From Nitrospirota bacterium (GTDB lineage Bacteria; Nitrospirota; UBA9217), in NCBI GenBank assembly GCA_029858565.1, contig JAOUEV010000023.1:1-48367 (forward strand): a stretch of DNA of 48,367 nt, in the 5' to 3' direction. Below the pieces are notes generated by a model. That model was not told the DNA's origin, did no database searches, and was given only the letters and a program-made list of their open reading frames with translations. Position numbers and translations under genes: made by a program. Shown here piece by piece: positions 37,460 through 45,401 of this stretch. Position 1 is the stretch's first letter. The number at the start of each line of letters is the position of its first letter.

Positions 37460-37882
37460 GTGGATACACTATCAAAATCGGAAAGAAGTAAAAGAATGTC
37501 CCTCATCAAAGGTAGGGACACAAAACCTGAGCTTATAGTTCGACGTTTAATATTTAGCTTAGGCTATCGTTACCGATTGCATCGGAGAGATTTACCTGGT
37601 AAACCAGATATAGCATTCCCATCCAAATCCAAAGCAATCTTCATACACGGATGCTTCTGGCATCGTCATCGCCGAGCAAGCTGCAAGTTAGCAAGACTGC
37701 CGAAATCAAAATTGGATTTTTGGCTCCCCAAATTGTCGAGCAACGAACTTCGAGACAAGACCAAACAAACGGCTTTACGCCGTCTCGGCTGGAAAGTACT
37801 GGTCATTTGGGAATGTGAATTGGCCAACGTGAATAAATTAATAAATAAAATAGTCGACTTTCTTAATCAGGAGAAAAAATGA
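37460..37882 (+). CDS. vsr: Vsr-type very-short-patch repair endonuclease
   Basis: A 140-residue Vsr. The family start SERSKRMSLIKGRDTKPE is followed by LPGKPDIAFPSK with the catalytic Asp, IHGCFWHRH with the two active-site His five residues apart, and LRRLGWKVLVIWECEL. It nicks 5' of the T in T:G mismatches that arise when 5-methylcytosine deaminates, here presumably at the partner methyltransferase's site. The GTG start at 37460 keeps the full family N-terminus; the ribosome site is weak. Its stop overlaps the methyltransferase start by 4 bp (ATGA). Codon use is AT-rich compared with the flanks, so this is an acquired island. Confidence 0.93.
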   Translation: MDTLSKSERSKRMSLIKGRDTKPELIVRRLIFSLGYRYRLHRRDLPGKPDIAFPSKSKAIFIHGCFWHRHRRASCKLARLPKSKLDFWLPKLSSNELRDKTKQTALRRLGWKVLVIWECELANVNKLINKIVDFLNQEKK

Positions 37883-39093
37883 GATCAGTGGAACTCTTCG
37901 CCGGTGCCGGCGGACTTGGCATGGGTATAAGTCTCGCTGGTTTTGAGCATGCTGCGGTCGTGGAATGGGACAAGTGGTCCTGCGACACGATTCGCGAAAA
38001 TCAAGCAAGAGGCTATCCCCTTGTGTCGGATTGGGCGCTTACGGAAACAGACGTAAGATCTTTTGACTTTTCACGAATTCCAGAGGGAATAGATTTGGTT
38101 GCTGGCGGTCCGCCATGTCAGCCCTTTTCGATGGGAGGAAAACACAAAGCATACTTTGACGATCGAGACATGTTTCCTACAACTATTGATGTTATTCGCA
38201 GATTAAGACCACGCGCATTCATTATTGAAAACGTAAAGGGCCTGACGCGGCCATCATTCGCCAATTATTATCAATATATCCTACTGCAATTGGAATTCCC
38301 CGAAGTCTCGAAACGCAAGAATGAAGATTGGCAGGATCATTATCGACGTTTGCAGTCCGAAAAAACTAGCGGTCGTCTTCATAACGGCGGTCATCTGGCC
38401 TACAACGTCGTCCCCACACTCGTTAACGCCGCAGACTATGGTATTCCCCAAAAACGAGAGCGTGTTTTCATTGTTGGCTTCCGCGATAATCAAGGCATAC
38501 AATGGAGCTTCCCAAGAGAAACGCACGGATTGGACGCGTTACTATTCGATCAGTGGGTAACGGGACACTACTGGGATAGACATGAAATATCAAAACGAAG
38601 GCGCGCTTCCCTCCCATTGGTTTACGAAAAACGTATCAAGCGACTGCGTGAAGTTGACGCTCCCAAGCTACAGCCTTGGCGAACCGTGCGCGATGCCTTA
38701 ATAGGGTTACCCAACCCCGAGAAAATATCTGAAACGGTCTATTTTAATCACCGTTTTCAATCAGGGGCTAAGTCATATCCTGGCCACACAGGCAGCCACC
38801 TGGACCTACCCGCGAAGACACTAAAAGCTGGCGATCATGGCGTGCCCGGCGGCGAAAATATGATGATTAAGGACAATGGCGAGTTCAGATACTTTACCGT
38901 TCGGGAGTCTGCACGCATTCAAACCTTCCCGGATGGATATGTATTCCATGGCACATGGACCGAATCGATGCGCCAACTCGGCAATGCTGTACCCGTTGCC
39001 TTAGCGCAAATCGTTGCGACCAGCGTGGTTGCGAAACTTGTCGAAAGTCAGACAGATATATTCCTCCAGCAATTTACAGGAGCATCCAATTGA
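37879..39093 (+). CDS. C5-cytosine DNA methyltransferase
   Basis: A 404-residue m5C methyltransferase with motifs in order: I VELFAGAGGLGMGI (about 4-17), IV VAGGPPCQPFS with catalytic Cys (about 73-83), VI FIIENVKGL, VIII QKRERVFIVGFRD, then the variable target-recognition region, IX and X RQLGNAVPVALA. It methylates cytosine within a short palindrome that is not predictable from motifs alone, although its neighbour suggests CCGCGG (Eco29kI-like). The ribosome site (GGAGAA) is in the end of vsr, and its TGA overlaps the TTG start of the endonuclease gene. The three genes therefore form a tight vsr-M-R operon. Confidence 0.93.
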   Translation: MRSVELFAGAGGLGMGISLAGFEHAAVVEWDKWSCDTIRENQARGYPLVSDWALTETDVRSFDFSRIPEGIDLVAGGPPCQPFSMGGKHKAYFDDRDMFPTTIDVIRRLRPRAFIIENVKGLTRPSFANYYQYILLQLEFPEVSKRKNEDWQDHYRRLQSEKTSGRLHNGGHLAYNVVPTLVNAADYGIPQKRERVFIVGFRDNQGIQWSFPRETHGLDALLFDQWVTGHYWDRHEISKRRRASLPLVYEKRIKRLREVDAPKLQPWRTVRDALIGLPNPEKISETVYFNHRFQSGAKSYPGHTGSHLDLPAKTLKAGDHGVPGGENMMIKDNGEFRYFTVRESARIQTFPDGYVFHGTWTESMRQLGNAVPVALAQIVATSVVAKLVESQTDIFLQQFTGASN

Positions 39094-39743
39094 GCTTGCA
39101 GAAACCATATAATCCCTTAGACAAGAAGAACCTTGGAGTATCTGTCGCGGAAGCGTTGCTGTCAAGGGATATCCTACCACTTAGCTCGCTTAAACCGTTT
39201 AATGGGGCGGGTGTTTATGTTATTTATTATACGGGTAATTTCGAGAGCTATCGCCTGATTTCGAAATTAAACAAACAGGGCAAGTTTCAAGCACCCATTT
39301 ATGTTGGCAAAGCCGTTCCGCCCGGCGCGCGGAAAGGTGGTTTCAACACCAGTGAGATGAAAACCAAGGCGCTGCATAATCGACTTATTGAGCACGCGGA
39401 AAGCATAAAGGTTGCCGATAATTTGAAAATTGAAGATTTTCATTGCCGTTTTTTGGTCGTTGATGATATTTGGATTCCACTAGGTGAATCACTGCTAATT
39501 GCAAAGTTTTCGCCGTTATGGAACAAGCTTATAGACGGCTTTGGAAACCACGATCCCGGCAAAGGAAGATATGAAGGGCTTTGTTCGCGTTGGGATGTCT
39601 TACATCCTGGCAGGAGTTGGGCCACCAAATGTCGCCAGCGTTCCGAGACAATCGTGCAAATAAAAAATGATATAGAAGAGTATTATCGAGCCCACCCGCT
39701 ACTTGCCAAAGGCATATTTCATCTACCTGTCGATGAAGAATAG
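39090..39743 (+). CDS. GIY-YIG type II restriction endonuclease (Eco29kI-like)
   Basis: A 217-residue nuclease. The active-site residues of Eco29kI-type GIY-YIG enzymes are all recognisable: Tyr in GVYVIYYTG (about 47-55), Tyr in PIYVGKA, Arg and His in NRLIEHAES (R-x3-H spacing), Glu in PLGESLLIA and Asn in SPLWN. It should cleave the same site that the neighbouring methyltransferase protects. The TTG start at 39090 overlaps the methyltransferase stop (TTGA) and has AGGAG about 8 nt upstream; a longer frame into the methyltransferase gene is a shadow. CCGCGG, the Eco29kI site, occurs in this window (for example 413-418 and 18333-18338), so it is not avoided here. Confidence 0.85.
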   Translation: MSLQKPYNPLDKKNLGVSVAEALLSRDILPLSSLKPFNGAGVYVIYYTGNFESYRLISKLNKQGKFQAPIYVGKAVPPGARKGGFNTSEMKTKALHNRLIEHAESIKVADNLKIEDFHCRFLVVDDIWIPLGESLLIAKFSPLWNKLIDGFGNHDPGKGRYEGLCSRWDVLHPGRSWATKCRQRSETIVQIKNDIEEYYRAHPLLAKGIFHLPVDEE

Positions 39744-39782
39744 CTGAACTCTTCTCTCCTCAACACGCACATCTTTCCTATC

Positions 39783-40298
39783 TTACCACCTCTCCTTATG
39801 CACCCGGCCGGGATCGAAGCGGTCCGCGTGGTCCGGTAATTTCAGCTCACCAGGATAGCCGATCGGAACGAGCGAAAGGGGAATGATGTGCTCCGGAAGG
39901 TTCAGCAGCTTCCGCATGCCTGCGACCCGGTCTTCCGTGGGATAGATCCCTGTCCAGACAGCTCCGAGGCCTTTGGCCGTTGCCGCGAGCAGCAGGTTCT
40001 CGGTTGCGGCAGAGCAGTCCTGCACCCAGTAACCCTTATGCTTTTCCTTGGTAGGATCTCCGCACACCAGGATCGCCACGGATGCGTGCTTCAGCATGGC
40101 CGAATAGGGATGGAACTTCGGGATCGCGTCGAGCAACTCCCGTTCGGTGATCACGATGAAATGCCAGGGCTGCTCATTGCCCGCCGACGGAGCCGCCATT
40201 GCAGCGCGCAGCAGTTCCGTGACCAGGGATCCGGGGACCGGTTTCGGCGTGTATACTCTGATGCTCCTGCGTGAAAAGATCGCTTCCATGGTATCCAT
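39783..40298 (-). CDS. FMN-dependent nitroreductase family protein
   Basis: A 171-residue one-domain flavoprotein. It opens with MEAIFSRRSIRVYTPKPVP, the FMN phosphate-binding RRSxR pattern, then AMAAPSAGNEQPWHFIVI and GLGAVWTGIYP. Family members reduce nitro compounds, quinones or metabolites with NAD(P)H as homodimers. The ATG at 40298 has GGGAGG 9-14 nt upstream and AGGAC close by; the ATG at 40289 is another option. It converges on the restriction endonuclease gene, 39 bp apart. Heptamer/octamer repeat DNA lies upstream. Confidence 0.9.
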   Translation of the reverse strand: MDTMEAIFSRRSIRVYTPKPVPGSLVTELLRAAMAAPSAGNEQPWHFIVITERELLDAIPKFHPYSAMLKHASVAILVCGDPTKEKHKGYWVQDCSAATENLLLAATAKGLGAVWTGIYPTEDRVAGMRKLLNLPEHIIPLSLVPIGYPGELKLPDHADRFDPGRVHKERW

Positions 40299-40349
40299 GT
40301 CCTCTGCCTCCCTTGCGCTGACCAACAGATCAGGACCAGGATCATTTCG

Positions 40350-40395
40350 ACAGGATTACAGGATAAGGGCTCTGCTGAATCCTGTTGTTCCTGTT
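40350..40395. repeat. ACAGGAT-word inverted arms after the epimerase stop
   Basis: Left arm ACAGGATT, ACAGGATA (40350-40365). Right arm TCCTGTTG, TTCCTGTT (40380-40395). The right arm begins 6 bp after the epimerase stop codon (40402-40404). The same word recurs at 42292-42524. Confidence 0.65.
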
Positions 40396-40401
40396 CTCCC
40401 G

Positions 40402-41385
40402 TCAAATATCCGTCTTTTTGTTGCCTGCATACCACTCCGTCATCTTGCGAACCGCGGCATCGAGGTCCGTCATCTGCGGCTCCCAGTCCAGCAGGGTCCG
40501 CGCCTTGTTGTTCCCGAAGTATATGTTCCGGCTGAGATAGTCGATGTAATGGCCCATGTCCGGCGCGAATCCGAGGAATCCGGCAAAGAGATCAACGAAC
40601 ACCGCGGGAACCCGGAACAGCAATGCCGGGAGCGGCAGGATCCGTACTGACCTGCCATAGGCACGGCCGATCGCGAACAGGAAGTCCTGCCAGGTGCGGT
40701 CCATGCCGTCGGTGATGTTGAAGGTCTCGTTCTTCACCTCCGCTTTCACCCCGGCGAGATACAATGCCCGGGCAAGATCGGTCACGTGGATGAACGGCGC
40801 GATGCTTCTGCCGCTGTTGAAAAAGGGAATGCCGATGGGACCGGCCTGTTTCACCAGCCTGAGCATCGAACCCAGGTACCGCGACCCCGGACCATAGACG
40901 ATCCCCGGCCGCAGGATCATGTGCTCGACCGGCGACGGTGCGGACCGGATGATCTCCTCCGCTGCCGCCTTGTACGCCGTGTACTGGTCATTGAGCTTGA
41001 ACGCCGGCCCGGTACGTTCGTCTGCCGGCGACGCGGAAGGGATGCCGGCGACGGTCAGGGAGCTCACGAACACGAACCGTCTGACGCCTGCGTTGCCCAG
41101 TCCAGCGACCATTTTCCGCACAAGCTCCGCATTCTGTTTCGCCCGCGCGTTGGTCGTGTTCTTGATCTCACCGATATGGAACACCACGTCCGCTCCGGTC
41201 ATGGCGTCCACCACGGTCTCGGGATGCCGCAGATCTCCCGGGAGCACCTTGACGCATTTGCCCTTCCAACGTCCCGGCATCTCTGCCTTGCGCGACAACA
41301 GCCTGACCTCGTGGCCGTTTTCGACCAGGAGGTCAACAAGATGACTGCCGATGAAACCCGTACCGCCGGTGACCAGGACCTTCAT
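40402..41385 (-). CDS. NAD-dependent epimerase/dehydratase (extended SDR)
   Basis: A 327-residue extended short-chain dehydrogenase. The Rossmann motif VTGGTGFIGSHLVD (about 5-18) precedes DLRHPETVVDAMTGADVVFH, catalytic VSSLTV and YTAYKAAAE with Tyr and Lys (YxxxK), and RPGIVYGPGSR. The sequence is closest to the 3-beta-HSD/hopanoid-associated and dihydroflavonol-like groups, not to UDP-galactose epimerase; the substrate is open. The ATG at 41385 has GGAGTG 5 nt upstream. It lies between the cytochrome b gene and the nitroreductase, all on the minus strand, with an ACAGGAT-word repeat directly after the stop. Confidence 0.9.
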   Translation of the reverse strand: MKVLVTGGTGFIGSHLVDLLVENGHEVRLLSRKAEMPGRWKGKCVKVLPGDLRHPETVVDAMTGADVVFHIGEIKNTTNARAKQNAELVRKMVAGLGNAGVRRFVFVSSLTVAGIPSASPADERTGPAFKLNDQYTAYKAAAEEIIRSAPSPVEHMILRPGIVYGPGSRYLGSMLRLVKQAGPIGIPFFNSGRSIAPFIHVTDLARALYLAGVKAEVKNETFNITDGMDRTWQDFLFAIGRAYGRSVRILPLPALLFRVPAVFVDLFAGFLGFAPDMGHYIDYLSRNIYFGNNKARTLLDWEPQMTDLDAAVRKMTEWYAGNKKTDI

Positions 41386-41606
41386 TTTTTCACTCCGCAG
41401 ATGTATGACATGGAAATCCCGGCAAAGATCCTCTTTCAGGATCAATGCGATGTTGGTAAATCAATTATAGCAGGAATGGGGGCAGGAAGGATTCGTCTGA
41501 ACTGTTGAATGCGAATTGAGGCAGCACCGCTTGCCTGTGCGCTTATGTTCTTCCCTGGTCTTGCTTACCGCTGTTTCATCTAGACCTTACCGCTTTACAC
41601 CTTTAT

Positions 41607-42251
41607 TTAGAGCTTTCCCGAAATGCCCGTGCGCTTGATCATGTGAAAATGCATCCACAGGAAAAGGCCGGCGCCGAGCGGCAGCCACAGGACATGGATG
41701 CTGTAGAACCGGAGCAGGGTGCGGCCGGTCACATCAGGCCCGCCCCGCAGAAGGTCCGCCAGGAACTGGCCGATGAGCGGTGCGGACCCGAGCATGTTCG
41801 TGCCGATGACCGTTGCCCAGTAGGCCTTCTGGTCCCAGGGCAGAAGATAACCGGTGAACCCGAAGGAAAGGGTCACCAGGAACAGGAACGATCCCGCGAC
41901 CCAGTGCAGTTCCCGCGGGTTCTTGTAGGACCCGGTGACAAAGACCCGCAGCATGTGCAGCAGGATCGTCACGACCATGAGATTGCCTGCCCAGTGATGC
42001 GCTCCCCGGAGCAGCGCGCCCAGGGGCACCTCGCGGTGCAGCTTCTGGATGCTCTTGTAGGCCTCGGCCTCGGTGGGTGAATAGTGCATGGACAGCAGCA
42101 GGCCGGTCAGGAGCAGGATGACGAAGAGCGTGAAGGTGATCCCGCCGAAGCAGTAGAAATAGTTGATCCACTCAGGCACCGGCTTGTCCAGCACGCGGCG
42201 GTGCCTGTTCGTGAAACCCAGGCGATCGTTGAGATAATCGAGAATTTGCAT
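41607..42251 (-). CDS. b6-type cytochrome b (four-helix N-terminal half)
   Basis: A 214-residue PetB-like cytochrome with four membrane helices. The heme ligands are in AHHWAGNLMVVTILLHMLRVF (two His 14 apart, helix B) and RFYSIHVLWLP with MHFHMIKR (helix D, b6-type spacing). A Cys in NYFYCFGGITF matches Cys35, which binds heme c(i) in b6f complexes. It ends like cytochrome b6 (RTGISGKL), so subunit IV is missing and is not in the window. It would form a quinol-oxidising complex with the Rieske protein at 42582-43034, which is transcribed first but separated by 330 bp of repeat DNA. A weak AGGCTGAC ribosome site precedes the ATG. Confidence 0.92.
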   Translation of the reverse strand: MQILDYLNDRLGFTNRHRRVLDKPVPEWINYFYCFGGITFTLFVILLLTGLLLSMHYSPTEAEAYKSIQKLHREVPLGALLRGAHHWAGNLMVVTILLHMLRVFVTGSYKNPRELHWVAGSFLFLVTLSFGFTGYLLPWDQKAYWATVIGTNMLGSAPLIGQFLADLLRGGPDVTGRTLLRFYSIHVLWLPLGAGLFLWMHFHMIKRTGISGKL

Positions 42252-42291
42252 GTCAGCCTAAATAAAAATGAACTACGATACGTGCTTTCTG

Positions 42292-42524
42292 ACAGGATAT
42301 CAGGATCAACAGGATTATAACAGCTTTTATCCGAGAAACGGCGGTTGGCCACTTGTGAACACAGGTAAATTCAGATAAAGCCGGACGAAACCCCAAGTAT
42401 AGAAATTTACCCTAAGGGTGATTCTCGAACTCAGCGTACGTTATTCAAGATCCGTGTCAATCCGTGAACATCCGTGGCAAATTGCGCGTTCTCGGCTTAT
42501 CCGTCGTTATCCTGCAATCCTGTC
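42292..42524. repeat. Nested word repeats in the 330-bp Rieske-cytochrome b gap
   Basis: Outer arms: ACAGGATA, TCAGGATC, AACAGGAT (42292-42315) and ATCCTGCA, ATCCTGTC (42509-42524), exact 8-nt period and inverted. In between is an independent array ATCCGTGTCA, ATCCGTGAAC, ATCCGTGGCA (42450-42479), exact 10-nt period. The rest of this 330-bp gap is non-coding in all frames and holds no gene that I can see. Confidence 0.75.
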
Positions 42525-42581
42525 AAAACTCTTTGCTTCTGCTGTGTCCGAACTGAGTAGCTTATTCTGCGATCAGCAATT

Positions 42582-43034
42582 TCAAACCTTCATTCCCACG
42601 AGCACAACCCCGTTCTCCACCTTCACCGGCAATTTCGTGAGCGGCGCCGGCGGCGGGCCCGCGATATTCCTTCCGTTCAGATCGTATTTCCCGCCATGGC
42701 AGGGACAGATGAACTCGCGTTTGTCCTTGTGATAGTTCACCAGGCAGCCCAGATGGCTGCAGACCGCGGAAAAGACCGTCAGCCCTTCCGGTGACGCGAC
42801 GATGAACACCCGCATCTTGCGCTCTTTGCCCCCGATGCGGTAATCCAGCTCGGTCTTCTTAACGCCACGGCGAGGAACCGCCTCCTCGGGAAGCAGGGGG
42901 AAGAACGAGAGCTCTTTCTCCTCCTTCCGGGATGGCGCAAGCGTCCTGAATATCGAGAGAAGAAAGAGGATGCCGAATCCCGCAAGGACGGCATACAAGG
43001 CCTTTTTGATGAACTCTCTGCGGCTGTTCTCCAT
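42582..43034 (-). CDS. Rieske [2Fe-2S] protein
   Basis: A 150-residue Rieske subunit. The N-terminus SRREFIKKALYAVLAGFGIL is a twin-arginine signal anchor. The cluster ligands are in CSHLGC (about residues 92-97) and CPCHGG (about 111-116), with the Tyr/Pro loop GPPPAPL after them. It receives electrons from quinol in a bc-type complex with the adjacent cytochrome b6. There is no ribosome site; TACTAT ends 8 nt before the ATG, preceded by TTGACA at 17 bp, so the mRNA is probably leaderless. The terminator of ppnP lies just upstream, making this the first gene of its unit. Confidence 0.93.
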   Translation of the reverse strand: MENSRREFIKKALYAVLAGFGILFLLSIFRTLAPSRKEEKELSFFPLLPEEAVPRRGVKKTELDYRIGGKERKMRVFIVASPEGLTVFSAVCSHLGCLVNYHKDKREFICPCHGGKYDLNGRNIAGPPPAPLTKLPVKVENGVVLVGMKV

Positions 43035-43042
43035 TGTTCACA

Positions 43043-43071
43043 ATAGTACGCCCGGCGCCATGGCATGTCAA
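43043..43071 (-). promoter_or_regulatory. Promoter of the Rieske gene (leaderless geometry)
   Basis: TTGACA (43071-43066) and TACTAT (43048-43043) are 17 bp apart on the minus strand. The -10 box ends 8 nt before the ATG at 43034. Confidence 0.6.
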
Positions 43072-43076
43072 TCCAA

Positions 43077-43112
43077 GGAAAAGAAAAGCCGCCGGATATT
43101 TATCCAGCGGCT
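43077..43112 (-). terminator. Rho-independent terminator of ppnP
   Basis: On the minus strand AGCCGC-TGGATA and TATCC-GGCGGCT (43112-43087) form a long stem with one mismatch, followed by TTTTCTTTTC (43086-43077). It lies 27 bp after the ppnP stop codon. Confidence 0.8.
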
Positions 43113-43139
43113 CTTGTTAAATGTTCTGCTTCGCCCTTC

Positions 43140-43454
43140 TTATTTCACAAAGGAACAGCAGTAATCAGACAGGGTCTTGACCTTCATGGTGAACTTGGAG
43201 TTGGCCGGCACGTCAAAGGACTGGCCGCCGGTGACCTTCTGCCACGACGTTGCGCCCGGCAGCATCACGTCCATGTCCCCGGACAGGATCTCCATGATCT
43301 CCTTGTCCCCGGTCGAGAACTCGTATTCGCCCGGCTGCATGATCCCCAGGGTTTTCTTGGTCCCGTCGGGGAACAGCACGGTCCTGCTCACCACCCCGCC
43401 GTTGAAATAGACATTCGCCTTTTTCACCACCGTCACGTTCTTGAATTCCGACAT
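43140..43454 (-). CDS. ppnP: Pyrimidine/purine nucleoside phosphorylase PpnP (DUF1255)
   Basis: A 104-residue small cupin. The family pattern runs [20 protein letters not shown], then [20 protein letters not shown] with conserved Glu residues, and [16 protein letters not shown], as in YaiE/PpnP. It phosphorolyses several nucleosides to base and ribose-1-phosphate in the cytoplasm. GAGGAG lies 7 nt before the ATG. It is closed by a strong terminator and preceded by the 15-mer repeat array behind ettA. Confidence 0.93.
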   Translation of the reverse strand: MSEFKNVTVVKKANVYFNGGVVSRTVLFPDGTKKTLGIMQPGEYEFSTGDKEIMEILSGDMDVMLPGATSWQKVTGGQSFDVPANSKFTMKVKTLSDYCCSFVK

Positions 43455-43510
43455 GGGTAACTCCTCGAAAAAAGGATTAATTAAAGGATCAGAGGATTAC
43501 CGACTCGCGC

Positions 43511-43615
43511 CTAATCCTGCGTCACCTGATCCCGCCGTATCTAATCCTGCAGTATCTAATCCTGCCGTATCTAATCCTGCCGTATCTAATCCTGCCGTAT
43601 CTAATCCTGCCTTAT
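43511..43615. repeat. Seven-copy 15-bp tandem repeat at the ettA stop codon
   Basis: The unit CTAATCCTGCCGTAT is repeated seven times with an exact 15-bp period; three copies are identical and the outer ones diverge. The TAA of ettA (43612-43614) lies in the last unit. On the minus strand the unit is GGATTAGATACGGCA, and any frame reads as a repeating pentapeptide. There are no unique spacers, so it is not a CRISPR. Confidence 0.9.
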
Positions 43616-45294
43616 CTTGTAAGGTGCCTATACTTGATCCGGTGCGGCTGGTCTGCCTCGGCGCCGAGCCGTTTCTTCCGGTCTTCCTCGTACTCCGTGA
43701 AGTTGCCGTCAAAGAACGCCACCTTGCTTTCGCCTTCAAAGGCGAGAATGTGCGTGGCAATACGGTCAAGGAACCACCGGTCGTGGGAGATCACCACGGC
43801 GCAGCCGGCGAAGTTCTCAAGACCTTCTTCCAGAGCGCGCATGGTGTTCACGTCGATGTCGTTCGTGGGCTCGTCCAGGAGCAGCACGTTCGCCTCTTCC
43901 TTCAGGATCCGCGCGAGGTGCACCCGGTTCCGTTCGCCGCCCGAGAGCACGCCCACCTTCTTCTGCTGGTCCGTGCCGCCGAAGTTGAACCGCGACACAT
44001 AGGCCCGGGAGTTCATCAGGAGCTTGCCGAGCTGGACCTGCTCCTGGCCGCCGGTGATCACTTCCCAGATGGTCTTGTTCGGATCGAGCACGTCGCGGCT
44101 CTGGTCCACGTAGGCGAGCTTCACCGTGTCGCCGATCCGGATCGTTCCCTTGTCCGGCTTGTCCTGTCCCGTGATCATGCGGAAGAGCGTGGTCTTGCCC
44201 GCGCCGTTCGGACCGATGACGCCCACGATGCCGCCGGGAGGCAGCATGAAGCTCATGCCCTCGACCAGGATGTTGTCGCCGAAGGCCTTGGTCACGTTGT
44301 CCGCCTCGATCACGATCTTGCCGAGCCGGGGACCCGGCGGAATGTAGATCTCCAGCTCCTTGCCGCGCGCCTCGGTCTGCTGCCGGAGCAGTTCTTCGTA
44401 GGAGCTGATGCGCGCCTTGGACTTGGCGTGCCGTCCTTTGGGGGACATCCTGATCCATTCGAGCTCGCGGGCCAGCGTCTTCTGGCGTTCGCTCTCGGCC
44501 TTTTCCTCCTGCTTCAGGCGGTTGCCCTTTTGCTCGAGCCAGGAGGAATAGTTCCCCTTCCAGGGGATGCCCTGGCCGCGATCAAGCTCCAGGATCCAGC
44601 CAGCCACGTTGTCCAGGAAGTAGCGGTCGTGGGTCACGGCGATCACCGTGCCCTCGTAGCGCTGGAGATGGTGCTCAAGCCAGGCAACGGACTCGGCGTC
44701 CAGGTGGTTCGTGGGTTCATCGAGCAGCAGGATATCGGGCGTCTGGAGCAGCAGGCGGCAGAGCGCCACGCGCCGCTTCTCGCCTCCCGAAAGGTTCTTG
44801 ACCGGCGTGTCGCCCGGCGGACAGCGCAGAGCGTCCATGGCCATCTCGAGCCTGCTGTCCAGTTCCCAGGCGTTCAGGTGGTCCAGCTTTTCCTGCACCT
44901 TGCCCTGGCGCTCGATGAGCTTGTTCATCTCGTCGTCGGACATGGGATTGGCAAAACTTTCATTGATCTTGTTGTACTCGGCCAGAAGGTCCACCGTCTC
45001 CTGCACGCCTTCTTCCACGCACTGACGCACGGTCTTCTCCGGATCAAGCTTCGGCTCCTGCTCCAGGAACCCCACAGTGTAGCCCGGGGACAGGACCGCC
45101 TCGCCCTGGAACTCCTTGTCAACACCCGCCATGATCCTGAGCAGGGAGCTCTTGCCCGAACCGTTCAGGCCCAGCACGCCGATCTTGGCGCCGTAGAAAT
45201 AGGACAGGTAGATGTCCTTCAGCACGGGCTTCTTGTCGTGGAGCTTGCCCACGCCGACCATGGAATAGATGATCTTGTTCGCTTCCGCTGCCAT
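43612..45294 (-). CDS. ettA: EttA, ABC-F translational throttle protein
   Basis: A 560-residue ABC-F protein of EttA length. Both ATPase cassettes are complete: Walker [10 protein letters not shown] and GPNGAGKTT, signatures LSGGEKRR and LSGGERNR, and Walker [13 protein letters not shown] and [12 protein letters not shown]. The short arm insertion after the first Walker A and the EttA linker [19 protein letters not shown] are present. EttA binds the ribosomal E site and gates the first steps of translation according to the ATP/ADP ratio. GGAGG lies 10 nt before the ATG. Its promoter has a palindrome over the -10 box. The stop codon lies in a 15-mer tandem array. Confidence 0.95.
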   Translation of the reverse strand: MAAEANKIIYSMVGVGKLHDKKPVLKDIYLSYFYGAKIGVLGLNGSGKSSLLRIMAGVDKEFQGEAVLSPGYTVGFLEQEPKLDPEKTVRQCVEEGVQETVDLLAEYNKINESFANPMSDDEMNKLIERQGKVQEKLDHLNAWELDSRLEMAMDALRCPPGDTPVKNLSGGEKRRVALCRLLLQTPDILLLDEPTNHLDAESVAWLEHHLQRYEGTVIAVTHDRYFLDNVAGWILELDRGQGIPWKGNYSSWLEQKGNRLKQEEKAESERQKTLARELEWIRMSPKGRHAKSKARISSYEELLRQQTEARGKELEIYIPPGPRLGKIVIEADNVTKAFGDNILVEGMSFMLPPGGIVGVIGPNGAGKTTLFRMITGQDKPDKGTIRIGDTVKLAYVDQSRDVLDPNKTIWEVITGGQEQVQLGKLLMNSRAYVSRFNFGGTDQQKKVGVLSGGERNRVHLARILKEEANVLLLDEPTNDIDVNTMRALEEGLENFAGCAVVISHDRWFLDRIATHILAFEGESKVAFFDGNFTEYEEDRKKRLGAEADQPHRIKYRHLTR

Positions 45295-45311
45295 AAAGGG
45301 GAAACCTCCGA

Positions 45312-45357
45312 TACAAAGTTAGGCACCTTTGTACACTTCTCAAGAGCCGGGTGTCAA
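45312..45357 (-). promoter_or_regulatory. Promoter of ettA with a palindrome at the -10 box
   Basis: TTGACA (45357-45352) and TACAAA (45333-45328) are 18 bp apart on the minus strand. TACAAAG-N8-CTTTGTA (45312-45333) is an inverted repeat that includes the -10 box. It could be an operator or a hairpin at the 5' end of the mRNA. Confidence 0.5.
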
Positions 45358-45401
45358 GACCAAACTCGTGCGCTGCTGACAGGACCGGAGCGAGAAAACT
45401 G

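Noticed and set aside
37319-39783. Integrase or attachment repeats flanking the restriction island
   Set aside because: I looked for direct or inverted repeats at the two edges and for integrase or transposase genes and saw none.
43511-43615. CRISPR array
   Set aside because: Units are contiguous 15-mers without unique spacers, and no cas genes are present.
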